64,000 bases of DNA from Alistipes sp. (GCA_017398045.1 JAFQHI010000025.1:370054-434053), one strand, 5' to 3'; shown: positions 23,249-33,326, counted from the first letter of the stretch. Notes: generated from the sequence alone by a model not told the origin. Numbers and translations: made by a program.

Positions 23249-25672
23249 ATGAAACAACAGATTTTTCGTTGGATGAGTAGCCTGGTGGCGGTGGTTGCAC
23301 TGCTCTGTGGCTGTTCGGACGACCCGGAACCCGTTACGCCCCGTTTCCCCGAGACGGTTACGGCAACGGTCTCGGCCGGCGATGTCTATACGCTGCATAT
23401 CGAGCCGAATACGGCTTGGTCGGTAGCCATCTCGTCGGATGCCGCCACCTATTTTCACCTCTTGGAGGAGGGTTCGAAGGTCTATACGATGCGCGGTGTG
23501 GCCGGTTCGTATGATTTGCAGATTGGCGTTTCGCCCATCGAGGAGTTCGATACGGAGCGCACCTGCGAAGTCTTGCTGACCTTGGGTGAGGGGACGATGC
23601 GCGAGACGCGCACCATCGCCATCCTTACGCGCGGTTTGATTGACCGTGATTTGCAGATTTTCGCTGCGCAGCATTTCGATGAGGATGCTTCGGATTTCGA
23701 GAAGAATGAGGCGGGTGACTATCTCTATAGTGAGCAGCCTGTCACCTCGCTTGCGCTGGTGAAGAATATCAACGACCTCTACCTGCACCGCATCGCCATC
23801 GAGGCGAACCACGATTGGGCCTTTGCGGGTGAGTTGCCGGCCTGGTTTACCCCCTCGGTTTCGTCGGGTGAGACCGGACGCACGGAGCTTCAGATTCGTA
23901 CCTCGATGAATGCCTATCCCTTTGAGGATACCGTAGCCGAGGTTGGTTTTAACGATATGACCGTGCAGCACGCTCCCACGCTGACGGCTGCCAAACTCTC
24001 GATTTCGATGCCCGGTTGCGCTTCGTATGTCGGTTTGCAGTTAGCCGCAACGCTGAACTTCAATGCCGAGGGTCAGTTCGACAACGAGGGTTCGTATGTC
24101 GATTCGGGTGCCATCGGTTGGCTCACCGCACCGCTGGGTGCCGTGGTCTATAAGGCCGTGAAGGAGAATGGCTATTACTATACGGCTGCCGACCGCACCG
24201 ATTGGATACAGTTCGAGGAGGAGGTTGAGGCCGGTGCCTCGGCTTCGGCCGGTGTGTGGTCGCGCAAACTCGTTGTGAAGACCGCCCCGAATAGCGATGC
24301 AGAGCGCGAGGGCGTGCTGATTGTGGTACCGCAGTCGATGGCCGGTTCGATTCTCGACCCCGATATGGACCTCTTTAATGCCGACGGTACGGAGGTGAAG
24401 GAGGAGCTGAAGAGCTACGTTTCGGTCATCAAACAGGCCGCTCCGGTGGTTGAGGGCGATAAGGAGCCTATCGAGATTGTCGAGTTGGGCGCATTGCAGG
24501 CCTTCGGTGGTGACTTTACGACCCTCGAGCCAAACAGCTGGGTATGGAATACCTTCAATGTGGAGCATGCCTATAAGATGACCTACTCGTCGAACGATTC
24601 GTCGAACGGTGGTGATTTGCAAATCAATGTTCCCTACGCTTCGGTGCAGATGATTGGTTTCGATGCCTCGACCGTGCTGCAAACGAACGCTTACGACGGT
24701 ACAGTTGTAGGTGGTGAGGATAAGAGCTGGGTAACGGTGGAGATGAATCCCTATGGCGTAGAGAATCGTCGTCGCGTGACGAGCCGTCTGGGTGAGGAGT
24801 ATCCCAACACCTGCCCGGGTGATAATGGCGAGAACGAGGCCTTCCTCCTCTTCAAGGATGCCGAGGGCAACAACATCGCGTTGATTTACTTCATCCTTGA
24901 CGAAAAGTTCAAGCCCGGTAGCGGTGATACGGCAGGTGCCGTTTCGTTCGTCGATAAGGCCCTGGCCAAGGAGCATGGTGCCATGCTCGAGGTGGTTGTC
25001 GAGGGCGACGAGGAGTTCAGCAAGGAGGACGAGGCGATGGGCATCCAGCAGTATCGTCTGACCTACACGAAGGCTTCGGCCAACGATGTGCTGATGCTCA
25101 ACGTACCCGACTATCAGCTGCTCATTTCGCAGAACGAGGATTGGCTGTCGGCCGTGGAGAATGGTGACGGCACGATTCGCGTCGTGATGGCTGCCGAGAA
25201 ACAGCGCGGCATCATCAACCTCTACGATAGCTCGTGGCAGGTGGTTGTGAAGCTCAACTGTATCTTCGACCCCGATGCCGAACTGAAGGAGGAGGGTGGT
25301 TACGACCCGAAGGGGGCTGTCACGTTCCTCGATTTGGCCGCAGCCGAGGCGATGGGTGCCACGTTGTTGGCCGTTTCGCCCGACGATGACACCTACGATG
25401 ACGATATGGCCGCCAAGGGTGTACCGCAGTATCGCCTGACGCTCAAGCAGGCCGCTTCGATTACCCTCAAGGTGCCGACCTACTACATTGCCTGGTGCTA
25501 TCAGTCGTGGCTGACTGCGCTGCCCGATTGGCCCGAAAACGGGTCGGAGGAGGTGACTATCACCATGAATTCGACCGGTTCGGAGACCCAGCATAGCAAC
25601 CTGACCCTCTATGTCGATATGAGCGAGGGTACGATTGCCGCACAGATTCAATGTGTGTTGCTGAATGAGTAA
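23249..25672 (+). CDS. Large lipoprotein of the SusCD operon, possibly DUF5003-like
   Basis: An 807-residue lipoprotein (lipobox LLCGC). It is beta-rich throughout with no enzymatic motif that can be recognised. Residues 30-135 look like a BACON/Ig-type module (AGDVYTLHIEPNTAWSVAI). The C-terminal half contains two related segments, each with a shared phrase: GAVSFVDKALAKEHGAMLEVV... and GAVTFLDLAAAEAMGATLLAV..., each followed by GIQQYRLTYTKAS or GVPQYRLTLKQAA. This points to internal duplication of a domain of about 160 residues. I could not assign it to a family with confidence; it is probably a surface-exposed binding protein that works with the importer. Confidence 0.55.
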   Translation: MKQQIFRWMSSLVAVVALLCGCSDDPEPVTPRFPETVTATVSAGDVYTLHIEPNTAWSVAISSDAATYFHLLEEGSKVYTMRGVAGSYDLQIGVSPIEEFDTERTCEVLLTLGEGTMRETRTIAILTRGLIDRDLQIFAAQHFDEDASDFEKNEAGDYLYSEQPVTSLALVKNINDLYLHRIAIEANHDWAFAGELPAWFTPSVSSGETGRTELQIRTSMNAYPFEDTVAEVGFNDMTVQHAPTLTAAKLSISMPGCASYVGLQLAATLNFNAEGQFDNEGSYVDSGAIGWLTAPLGAVVYKAVKENGYYYTAADRTDWIQFEEEVEAGASASAGVWSRKLVVKTAPNSDAEREGVLIVVPQSMAGSILDPDMDLFNADGTEVKEELKSYVSVIKQAAPVVEGDKEPIEIVELGALQAFGGDFTTLEPNSWVWNTFNVEHAYKMTYSSNDSSNGGDLQINVPYASVQMIGFDASTVLQTNAYDGTVVGGEDKSWVTVEMNPYGVENRRRVTSRLGEEYPNTCPGDNGENEAFLLFKDAEGNNIALIYFILDEKFKPGSGDTAGAVSFVDKALAKEHGAMLEVVVEGDEEFSKEDEAMGIQQYRLTYTKASANDVLMLNVPDYQLLISQNEDWLSAVENGDGTIRVVMAAEKQRGIINLYDSSWQVVVKLNCIFDPDAELKEEGGYDPKGAVTFLDLAAAEAMGATLLAVSPDDDTYDDDMAAKGVPQYRLTLKQAASITLKVPTYYIAWCYQSWLTALPDWPENGSEEVTITMNSTGSETQHSNLTLYVDMSEGTIAAQIQCVLLNE

Positions 25673-25712
25673 CGGATGGAATAATAAGCATTTACCGCAT
25701 ACGAAAGACGTT

Positions 25713-28340
25713 ATGAAACTTTATAAATTTTTCCTGTTCGTAGCTTTGACACTCGGTGGCCTATGCTTTGTCGGCTGCTCGGAGGATGATGGTGTGGACA
25801 ACCGCGACCATGACTACGGATATGTTCAGTTTAAGCTCTACAACGAGGAGGCCTCGACGCGAGCCATTGAGGCTCCGCTCGAGAGCCTCGCGGAGGCCAA
25901 GAAGGTGAAGGTATCGTTGCTCTACAACGGCACCACCATCGCCCAGACACTCAACCTGCAAACCGTAGAGGGCGATGCTGCCGCCTATGGTCTGCGTACC
26001 GAGAAACTTAAGTTGCTCACCGGCGAGTATGAGGTGCTGACCTTCACGCTCTACGATGTCAAGGATACGGAGATTTACCACGGCTCGCCTGCCGAAGAGC
26101 GTACAATTTCGGTGGTGATGGGTGGCCTTACGACCTACGACCTGCCCGTCGCTGTGACGCCCCGTGGTCGTGCTACGTTCCGCCTGACGAAGGACCTCTC
26201 GGGCCTTTCGCGTGTGGCCGAGCGTGAATACACTTTCGATGAAATTCGTTACGCGACGCTCACCATCGAGCATGAGGCTTCGCAGCTCAAGACGAAATTG
26301 GAGATGCTGCCTGCCGAGTTCTCGATTCACTTCGACGAGACGGACGATGTGGAGGATGGTTATCAGACCTCGTCGCTTCAGTGCGACTCGGTGCTGTGGC
26401 TCATGGCCGGTGATTACAGCCTGGTGAATTTCCAGCTCTTTGACGAGAAGAAGATTCTGCTCGAGAGCGAATCGTCGCCTGCGGCCGTTACCTTTACGGT
26501 GACCTGCAACGCCTCGACCGCGGTGGATGTTCCCGTGAAGCTCCATGCAGCCGATGAGTACCTGAAGGATTGCTACGCGCTGTATGAGATTTGGAAGAGC
26601 CTGAATGGTCCCGCCTGGTCGTACTATGGTGAGGATTATGCCCCGGGTACGAATTGGGACTTCAACAAAGACCCCGATTTGTGGTGCGCCCAGCCCGGTG
26701 TGCAGGTGCATCCCAACGGCCGTATTGCCCGCCTCGATATCAGTAACTTCGGTTTCAGCGGTGACCTCTCGCCGGCGATTGGTCAGCTGACCGAGTTGGT
26801 GGAGTTGTACCTCGGTACGCACAACGATACGAATCTGTTTGGCTACGACCCGATGCTCGACGGCTCGAAGACGCTGGCCGAGCGTAAGGCGAACCGCCTG
26901 GAGTACCACAAGCAATTTTTGCAGAAGATTCACCCCGCTACGCCCTTCTCGGAGCCTTGCGCTCGCGCCTTGGCCGAGCATAACATCACGCTCCCGAATA
27001 CGGCCTACTACGAGAAGTACACCGAGCGCGAGCTGATTGACGAAAAGGGTGCTGCGCGTCGCCTGGTGTTGCACGACACGCAACATGGTACGATTTGCAA
27101 CGGTCTGAAGTCGTTGCCGAAGGAGATTGGTAAGTTGCAGAAACTTTCGACCCTCTTTATCGCCAACAGTGCGATTGAGACGTTGCCCGAGGAGCTGAAA
27201 GAGCTGACCTCGTGTACCGATTTGGAGATTTACAACTGCCCGAAGATGACCACGTTCCCCGTGGTTATCGGCGAGATGCCCGAGCTGATTTCGCTCAACC
27301 TCTCGAATAACCTCCAGTGGTCGGCCGAGGAGAGCCTGAAGGGTTTCAACGCCCTGGCCGAGGGTGCTTCGAAGGAGAAGATACAGATTCTCTATATGCG
27401 TGAGTGCGGTCTGGAGGAGATTCCCCTCTCGATTCGCAACATGAAGAAGATTGGTCTGCTGGATTTGGCCTACAACAAGATTAAGACCACACCGGCCTGG
27501 GGTAAGGATATTGCCCCCTTGCAGCTCTATCTGGACCACAACGAGCTGGAGTCGCTGCCCGTCGATGAGCAGGGCTACTTCTGCGGCTACGAAGATATCG
27601 AGAACTTCTCGGTGACCTTCAACAAGCTGAAGAAATTCCCCAACATCTTCTCGGCGCAGAGCCAATTCACGATGAAGTCGGTCGATTTTTCGGGCAACGA
27701 TATCACCGGCTTTGAGGGCGAAGAGGATGGTACGTTCCGCGGTTTGAAGGTTGAGACCTTGTCCTTGTCGCAGAATTATAACCTGAAGAAGTATCCGGCT
27801 GCGTTGTGGAAGGCCGGTTCGCTCGTGGCCTACATCGTGCTTCGTGCCTGCGGCCTGGAGGAGTTCCCCGAGGGGTCGTTCAAGGGTGAGCAGGTGATTA
27901 ACCTCGTGTCGCTCGACCTGTCGTACAACAACCTCACGGACCTGCCGTGGGAGATGAACTCGGCCAATGTGCCTTATCTCTATGGTGTGGACCTCTCGTT
28001 CAACTCGTTCAGCAAGTTCCCCTACGAGCCGCTCGATGCAGCCGGTCTGACCGTGCTTTCGGTGCGCTCGCAGCGTGATAGCGAGGGCCGTCGTTGCCTG
28101 CGCGAGTGGCCGACGGGTATCTACCAGCACGTAGGTCTTCGCGGCCTCTATCTCGGCTCGAACGACCTGCGCGAGGTGAACGATACGATTTCGACCCTCT
28201 GCTACTACCTTGACATCAGCGATAACCCGAACATCGTTTTCGATGCCTCGGATATCTGCTACGCTTGGCAGGCAGGTGCCTATATTCTCTACTATGATAA
28301 GACCCAGAACATCAAGAATTGCGATTTGATGCTCGAATAA
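25713..28340 (+). CDS. DUF4458-like leucine-rich-repeat lipoprotein
   Basis: An 875-residue lipoprotein starting at MKLYKFFLFV (an upstream ATG at 25665 lies in the previous gene). Lipobox LCFVGC. Residues about 30-280 hold two copies of a beta-rich module (YGYVQFKLYN... and later ATFRLTKDLSG), consistent with DUF4458. From about residue 290 a leucine-rich repeat region runs to the end: NGRIARLDISNFGFSGDLS, LQKLSTLFIANSAIETLP, ISLNLSNNLQWS, LDLSYNNLTDLPWE. LRR surface lipoproteins of Bacteroidota bind proteins or peptides. This supports the idea that the locus targets protein rather than glycan. It is part of the same operon, 40 nt after the preceding stop. Confidence 0.82.
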   Translation: MKLYKFFLFVALTLGGLCFVGCSEDDGVDNRDHDYGYVQFKLYNEEASTRAIEAPLESLAEAKKVKVSLLYNGTTIAQTLNLQTVEGDAAAYGLRTEKLKLLTGEYEVLTFTLYDVKDTEIYHGSPAEERTISVVMGGLTTYDLPVAVTPRGRATFRLTKDLSGLSRVAEREYTFDEIRYATLTIEHEASQLKTKLEMLPAEFSIHFDETDDVEDGYQTSSLQCDSVLWLMAGDYSLVNFQLFDEKKILLESESSPAAVTFTVTCNASTAVDVPVKLHAADEYLKDCYALYEIWKSLNGPAWSYYGEDYAPGTNWDFNKDPDLWCAQPGVQVHPNGRIARLDISNFGFSGDLSPAIGQLTELVELYLGTHNDTNLFGYDPMLDGSKTLAERKANRLEYHKQFLQKIHPATPFSEPCARALAEHNITLPNTAYYEKYTERELIDEKGAARRLVLHDTQHGTICNGLKSLPKEIGKLQKLSTLFIANSAIETLPEELKELTSCTDLEIYNCPKMTTFPVVIGEMPELISLNLSNNLQWSAEESLKGFNALAEGASKEKIQILYMRECGLEEIPLSIRNMKKIGLLDLAYNKIKTTPAWGKDIAPLQLYLDHNELESLPVDEQGYFCGYEDIENFSVTFNKLKKFPNIFSAQSQFTMKSVDFSGNDITGFEGEEDGTFRGLKVETLSLSQNYNLKKYPAALWKAGSLVAYIVLRACGLEEFPEGSFKGEQVINLVSLDLSYNNLTDLPWEMNSANVPYLYGVDLSFNSFSKFPYEPLDAAGLTVLSVRSQRDSEGRRCLREWPTGIYQHVGLRGLYLGSNDLREVNDTISTLCYYLDISDNPNIVFDASDICYAWQAGAYILYYDKTQNIKNCDLMLE

Positions 28341-28354
28341 AACGTGTGAGAAGT

Positions 28355-29992
28355 ATGAAAGTAAGTACAGCTATATGGATGATGATGCTCGCAGCGGGCT
28401 TTGCAGCCTGTTCGAGCGATGGCGATTCGGTCGGCTTTGAGACCGACCGTGAGCTGATTCAGGTCACGGAGGTGGGCGGCACGGAGACCATTCAGGTCGT
28501 TGCCGATGGCGAGTGGACCGCCTCGACCGATGAGCCGTGGATTACCATTTCGCCGGCCAATGGTCGCGGTACGACGGTGTGCCGTTTCCAAATCGACTCG
28601 GCCAAGACCGCGGAGAGCCGACGTGCCACGGTGCGTATTCGCCAGAACGAGCATATGGAGACGCGCACGGTCGTTGTCGAGCAGAGCGGTTATCCCTACC
28701 TGATTGAGGTGGAGCAGGGTGAGGTCGAGGTCTCGAACTATGCCAAGACCGACGACCGCTATTTCGATGTAAAGGTGCGTGCCAATGTCGATTTCAAGGT
28801 GTCGATTCCCGATGAGGCCAAATGGCTTTCGAACGATAGCTACAAATTGACGCTCGATAACGGTATCCGCCCGCGTGAGGTGAAGATTCGTTTCAAGTGG
28901 GATATCAATACCCGTCCCGAGGAGCGTCTGGCCACTATTACCTTTACCCCCAAGTCGGATGTTACGATGAGCCGTCAGGATGGCTTGCAGGTGAAGCAGA
29001 CGGCTGCTGCCCCGATTGAGGAGGGTACGCGCGCCGGTGATTCGGTGGCTCTGTTGAGTATTGCCCGCACGCTCGATATGTTGGAGAGTTCGTGGGAGAA
29101 GGGCGAGCCGATGTCGCGTTGGAATGGTGTGACGCTCTGGGAAGAGGGCATGGAGGGTTGCACGCCCGAGAAGGTCGGCCGTGTGAAGTATGCCGAGTTC
29201 TTCCTCTTCTATACCAAGGAGGCCATTCCCTTCGAGGTGCGCTATTTGACCGCTGCCGAGGAGTTGTATATCTTCTCGAACGCCAATACGTTCCTCTACA
29301 GCCTTTCGACGGGCGAGTATCTCTCGGAGCTGACCCAGCTGAAGCGTCTGACGGTGGGTGCTTACGGTTTGACCGAACTGCATCCTTCGTTCAAGAATCT
29401 GAAGAATCTCGAGTACCTGAACCTCGGTTCGAACAACTTCCAGCGCATCCCCGATGTGCTGACCAAGGAGAACTTCCCGAAGCTCAAGACGTTGATTATG
29501 AATGCTAACCAGCGTTCGGTGGTCTATGATTTGAGCAATACGTCGCGCACCGACCTCGGTGGCTTTATCGAAGAGGCGGAATTCCCGGCCGATTTGATTA
29601 AGTGGGGCTTGGATTCGCTCGTGCTGTCGGTGAACTACCTGCAAGGCGAGTTGCCGTCCTTCGAGGATGACGACGAGGTTCCCTATTACACGCAGGCCGA
29701 GATTGATGCGGTGGACAGCTTGCCGCAGTTCTTGGTCGATAACCGCATCAAGAAGGTGATGCCGACGACCAAGTTCTTTGCCATCAACCTGAACCGCCTG
29801 CATGGTAAGTTGCCCGATTGGTTGCTTTACCACCCGGCACTCAACCTGTGGTATCCCTACAGCCTGGTCTTCCCGCAGGAGGGTCGTGACAAGAACGGTG
29901 TAGCTGGTGGTTTCGAGAACGAACCGGTGAATATGAACTACTACTACGATATCTACACCACGAAGACAAGGCCTACGGGCGAGTTGGAGTAA
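28355..29992 (+). CDS. BACON-domain leucine-rich-repeat lipoprotein
   Basis: A 545-residue lipoprotein starting at MKVSTAIWMM (lipobox GFAAC). Residues about 25-110 are a BACON-type domain: VGGTETIQVVADGEWTAS, DEPWITISPANG, RRATVRIRQNEH, TVVVEQSG. A second similar module follows to about 220 (VDFKVSIPDEAKWLS). The C-terminal 250 residues hold leucine-rich repeats, such as LKRLTVGAYGLTELHPSF, LEYLNLGSNNFQRIP and NLNRLHGKLPDWL. BACON modules usually tether or space a binding domain at the surface. It lies 14 nt after the preceding LRR gene and 18 nt before the protease, so the two LRR proteins are made together. Confidence 0.83.
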   Translation: MKVSTAIWMMMLAAGFAACSSDGDSVGFETDRELIQVTEVGGTETIQVVADGEWTASTDEPWITISPANGRGTTVCRFQIDSAKTAESRRATVRIRQNEHMETRTVVVEQSGYPYLIEVEQGEVEVSNYAKTDDRYFDVKVRANVDFKVSIPDEAKWLSNDSYKLTLDNGIRPREVKIRFKWDINTRPEERLATITFTPKSDVTMSRQDGLQVKQTAAAPIEEGTRAGDSVALLSIARTLDMLESSWEKGEPMSRWNGVTLWEEGMEGCTPEKVGRVKYAEFFLFYTKEAIPFEVRYLTAAEELYIFSNANTFLYSLSTGEYLSELTQLKRLTVGAYGLTELHPSFKNLKNLEYLNLGSNNFQRIPDVLTKENFPKLKTLIMNANQRSVVYDLSNTSRTDLGGFIEEAEFPADLIKWGLDSLVLSVNYLQGELPSFEDDDEVPYYTQAEIDAVDSLPQFLVDNRIKKVMPTTKFFAINLNRLHGKLPDWLLYHPALNLWYPYSLVFPQEGRDKNGVAGGFENEPVNMNYYYDIYTTKTRPTGELE

Positions 29993-30010
29993 GCTAACTG
30001 AAGGATGATT

Positions 30011-32044
30011 ATGAAAAAGACCTATTTATATCTGATGCTTCTCGGTGCAACGCTCTTCATGGGTAGTTGCGCCAAGGAGGAGCCGGTGCAGCCCGAGGTG
30101 GCACCGGAAGTGGAGCAACCTTCGACCTATGCCGAGGGCGAGCTGATTGTCAAGTTCTCGTCCGAGGCGGTGTCGGCCATCGAGAGTCAGGCTCAAACGC
30201 GCAGCGGAGCCGTAACGCGCAGTGGCGTACAGTCGGTGGACGAGGTGTTGGAGTTGATTCAGGGTTATGAGTTGGAGCGCGTCTTCCCCTATTCGGAGGC
30301 GACCGAGGAGCGCACACGCGAGGCCGGACTGCATTGCTGGTATGTGGTGCGTTTCGATAAGAGCTATTCGGTGGAGGAGGTAGCTGCAAAGCTCGAAAAG
30401 TTGGGTGAGGTACAGCGTGTGAATTTGAACCGCACCATCAAGCGTGCCTATACGGGAAAGGCAACCCCGATGAGCCGTGAGCAGTATGAGCGTCTCAAGC
30501 AGGCGAGCCGCGCGGTGAGCAACAATGACCCCCTGCTGCCGATGCAGTGGAACCTGATTAACCGTGGCGATATGTTCACCACGGGCGAGACGGTGAAGTC
30601 GGTCAAGGATGCCGATGTGCAGGTCGAGCAGGCCTGGGAGCGTTCGCGTGGCGATGAGTCGGTGATTGTGGCCGTCTTGGACGAGGGTGTCGATGTGACT
30701 CACCCCGACCTGGTGGGCAACCTTTGGGTCAATAAGCATGAAATTGCCGGTTCGACGAAGGATAACGACGGCAATGGTTATGCCGGTGATATCCATGGCT
30801 ACAACTTCATCAAGGATGTGGCCGATATCACGACCAGCGATATTTATGACTCGGGCCACGGTACGCACGTGGCAGGTGTGATTGCCGCCATGAACAACAA
30901 CGGCGAGGGTGTCAGCTCGATTGCCGGTGGCAGTAGCGAGAAGGGTGGCGTGAAGATTATGTCGTGCCAGGTCTTCTCGGGCAACCTCTCGGGTACCTCG
31001 TTGCAGGTGGTGCGTGCCATTAAGTACGCCACCGACAACGGAGCCGTGGTGTTGCAGTGCAGCTGGGGCTTTATGTCGGGTTCGGCAAACATCTACGATT
31101 GGGGTTCGCAAGGTCCCAAGACGCAGGAGGAGTTCGAGGCCTACGCTCCGCTCGAAAAGGCCGCTTTGGACTACTTCGTTCACTATGCCGGTTCTGCCTC
31201 GGGCGTTGTAGAGGGTGGTATTGCCGTCTTTGCCGCAGGTAACGAGTCAGCCGATATGGCCGGTTATCCGGGTGCTTCGGACGAATACCTCTCGGTAGCC
31301 GGTACGGCTGCCGACTTTACGGCTGCCGTCTATACGAACTACGGCTTCGGTACGTCGGTGTCGGCTCCGGGTGGCGACCAGGACTACTACTACGACTATG
31401 TGACCGACGGAAACAACTATGGTGAGGTGGGTTGCATCCTTTCGACCCTGCCGCTGTCGAAGAGCGAGACCGGTTATGGTTACATGGAGGGTACGTCGAT
31501 GGCCTGCCCCCACGTGTCGGGAGTTGTGGCACTCGGTCTTTCGTATGCAGCCGAGCAACGTCGCCATTTCAAGGCTACCGATTTGCAGCAGTTGCTTATC
31601 GATACGACGGTGCCGATTGATGCCTACCAGACCGGTATGAAGCTCTATATGCGCTATGCGGCCGATTTGGGTCCCATTCGTCCGATGCAGATGAACCTTG
31701 CGAACTATCGCGGTCAGATGGGTTCGGGTCAGGTGAGTGCCGCTGCTTTCCTGGCTGCCATTGATGGCGGTGGTGTGGAGATGCGTTTCCCGAACATCTA
31801 CCTCGCTACGGGTGGCGTGTCGGTGCTGTCGCCGGCCCTCTATTTCAAGGATGGCGCGACATTGACCTACACGGTGTCGATTGCCGATGAGACGATTGCC
31901 GCCTATCGCAGCCTCGATAATACCTTCTATTTCCAGGGTCTGAAGAGCGGTACGACCGCTGCTACCATCACGGCCTCGAATGGCGAGTCGCAACAGTTTA
32001 CGATTACGGTGCGTCGCGGTGCCGGTGGTAACGGTTGGTTGTAG
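30011..32044 (+). CDS. Subtilisin-family (S8) lipoprotein protease
   Basis: A 677-residue protease from MKKTYLYLML (a start at 30005 is also possible). The lipobox MGSC places the lipid on Cys20. Residues about 38-150 are a propeptide (GELIVKFSSEA...). The S8 catalytic triad is complete: Asp224 in VAVLDEGVDVTHPDL, His283 in SGHGTHVAG and Ser496 in GTSMACPHVSG. Residues about 590-677 are a small beta domain, probably Ig-like. It should sit in the outer membrane or periplasm and cut proteins for the adjacent SusCD importer. It is the only recognisable enzyme in the operon, which makes proteins or peptides the likely nutrient. A role in processing surface proteins is the alternative. Confidence 0.93.
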   Translation: MKKTYLYLMLLGATLFMGSCAKEEPVQPEVAPEVEQPSTYAEGELIVKFSSEAVSAIESQAQTRSGAVTRSGVQSVDEVLELIQGYELERVFPYSEATEERTREAGLHCWYVVRFDKSYSVEEVAAKLEKLGEVQRVNLNRTIKRAYTGKATPMSREQYERLKQASRAVSNNDPLLPMQWNLINRGDMFTTGETVKSVKDADVQVEQAWERSRGDESVIVAVLDEGVDVTHPDLVGNLWVNKHEIAGSTKDNDGNGYAGDIHGYNFIKDVADITTSDIYDSGHGTHVAGVIAAMNNNGEGVSSIAGGSSEKGGVKIMSCQVFSGNLSGTSLQVVRAIKYATDNGAVVLQCSWGFMSGSANIYDWGSQGPKTQEEFEAYAPLEKAALDYFVHYAGSASGVVEGGIAVFAAGNESADMAGYPGASDEYLSVAGTAADFTAAVYTNYGFGTSVSAPGGDQDYYYDYVTDGNNYGEVGCILSTLPLSKSETGYGYMEGTSMACPHVSGVVALGLSYAAEQRRHFKATDLQQLLIDTTVPIDAYQTGMKLYMRYAADLGPIRPMQMNLANYRGQMGSGQVSAAAFLAAIDGGGVEMRFPNIYLATGGVSVLSPALYFKDGATLTYTVSIADETIAAYRSLDNTFYFQGLKSGTTAATITASNGESQQFTITVRRGAGGNGWL

Positions 32045-32064
32045 CATAGAAAACGATACGAACC

Positions 32065-32850
32065 ATGAAACAGCTGTGTAAAATAGCGTTGTTGATGCTC
32101 TGGATGTTCCGGTGCGGGGTTGCTGTGGCGCAGTTGCAGCTCATCAGTCAGTCGAAGATTGACAGCTTGCGCAATCCGCGCACGGTCACGCAGGTGCCTA
32201 TCTCCTTTGAGGAGGGTACCACGGTGCAGATGGGTGTGATGGCCGAGGATGCCGAGCCGTGGCGCGGAGAGCTTCGTTGGACCAATCGCGGCGAGGAACC
32301 GCTTGTCGTGACGCGCGTAGTGACCACGTGTGGCTGCCTGAAGGCCGAATTTGACGAATGGCCCATCCTGGCCGACTCGGTTGGTACGATTCGGCTGGAG
32401 TATCACCCGAAGGGCCACCCGGGCGTGGTCTATCAGCGAGCCTTCGTCTATACCTCTGTTTCGGACGAACGCCCGTCGGCCATTTTGGTCGTCAGCGGTG
32501 AGGTGACCCCGGTGCTGAATCCGCAAGCGGACTACCCGAAGGCCTTTGGCTATTTGCGCCTGCGCAGTACGGAGCTTTCGTTTCGTCGCGGTGGCAGTCG
32601 TCAGCAACTTGCGATTGCCTGCTACAACGGTAGTTCGGAGCCGATGCGCCTATCGACCGATACGTTGCTCACATCGCCCGCCTTGCGCCTGAAGAGTGAG
32701 CCGAGCGTACTGCAACCCGGTGAAGAGGGGGAGTTGATAGTGACCTTCGACCCTGCGAAGGCTGTCTTTATCGCTCCGACGATGCCGCTCTATTTGCGCG
32801 GGCTGTATCTGCCTCCGCGTCAGCGACAACTGACGGTTCGTATCAACTAA
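32065..32850 (+). CDS. DUF1573-domain secreted protein
   Basis: A 261-residue protein with a signal peptide (MKQLCKIALLMLWMFRCG) and no clear lipobox. The DUF1573 domain is recognisable around residues 60-150: RWTNRGEEPLVVTRVVTTCGCLKAEF (as TNRGEEPLVVTRV and TTCGCLKAEF) followed by GTIRLEYHPKGHPGVVYQR. A second beta domain of the same kind probably occupies residues 165-255 (NGSSEPMRLSTDTLL, EEGELIVTFDPAKA). The function is unknown; the family is common in secreted Bacteroidota proteins and resembles an Ig-like (ASH) fold. It is the eighth gene of the operon. Confidence 0.85.
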   Translation: MKQLCKIALLMLWMFRCGVAVAQLQLISQSKIDSLRNPRTVTQVPISFEEGTTVQMGVMAEDAEPWRGELRWTNRGEEPLVVTRVVTTCGCLKAEFDEWPILADSVGTIRLEYHPKGHPGVVYQRAFVYTSVSDERPSAILVVSGEVTPVLNPQADYPKAFGYLRLRSTELSFRRGGSRQQLAIACYNGSSEPMRLSTDTLLTSPALRLKSEPSVLQPGEEGELIVTFDPAKAVFIAPTMPLYLRGLYLPPRQRQLTVRIN

Positions 32851-32876
32851 ATCGTGAAATATAAAAAGAAAGAGAT

Positions 32877-33326
32877 ATGAAGAAAAATTGGTTTTATCTG
32901 ACCCTGATGCTCGTTGCTTTGGCTTTTGTGGGTTGCTCGGATGACGAGGAGTATGTGGAGCCGATGTTGGACGTAACGCCCAACAACCTCGCCGGTGAGT
33001 GGATGCTGGAGAGTTTTAGCAACGGCCAGCCGGTAGCCGAGGGTAGTTACCTCTACATGGAGTTGAAGCGTAAGGATTGCACCTTTACCATCTACAATAA
33101 CCTCGACAGCTACCATCCCGCCACCCAAACGGGTGCCTTCTACATCGAGACCGACCCCGAGCTGGGAGCCATCGTGCGTGGCATCTACGATTTCGGTGGT
33201 GGCGATTGGCACCATCGCTACGTGGTGCGTAGCCTGACGGCCGATAAGATGGTCTGGGTAGCCATGGACGACGAGCAGGATGTTTCGGTCTATGTGCGTG
33301 CGGAGATTCCCGAAGCGATAAGATAG
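32877..33326 (+). CDS. Small lipocalin-like lipoprotein
   Basis: A 149-residue lipoprotein (lipobox AFVGC, Cys20). After an acidic linker (DDEEYVEPMLD) the sequence follows the lipocalin-like pattern common in Bacteroidota: LAGEWMLESFSNGQ, then alternating beta strands (YLYMELKRKDCTFTIYN, TGAFYIETDPELGAIVRG) and a late DKMVWVAMDDEQDVSVYVR. It is the last gene before the operon terminator. A lipid- or hydrophobic-ligand-binding role would be guesswork. Confidence 0.7.
   Translation: MKKNWFYLTLMLVALAFVGCSDDEEYVEPMLDVTPNNLAGEWMLESFSNGQPVAEGSYLYMELKRKDCTFTIYNNLDSYHPATQTGAFYIETDPELGAIVRGIYDFGGGDWHHRYVVRSLTADKMVWVAMDDEQDVSVYVRAEIPEAIR

Noticed and set aside
17768-28130. Long minus-strand ORFs opposite the SusCD operon (for example 891 and 789 residues)
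   Set aside because: All overlap well-supported genes, are Arg/Gly/Leu-rich without motifs, and have no promoter.
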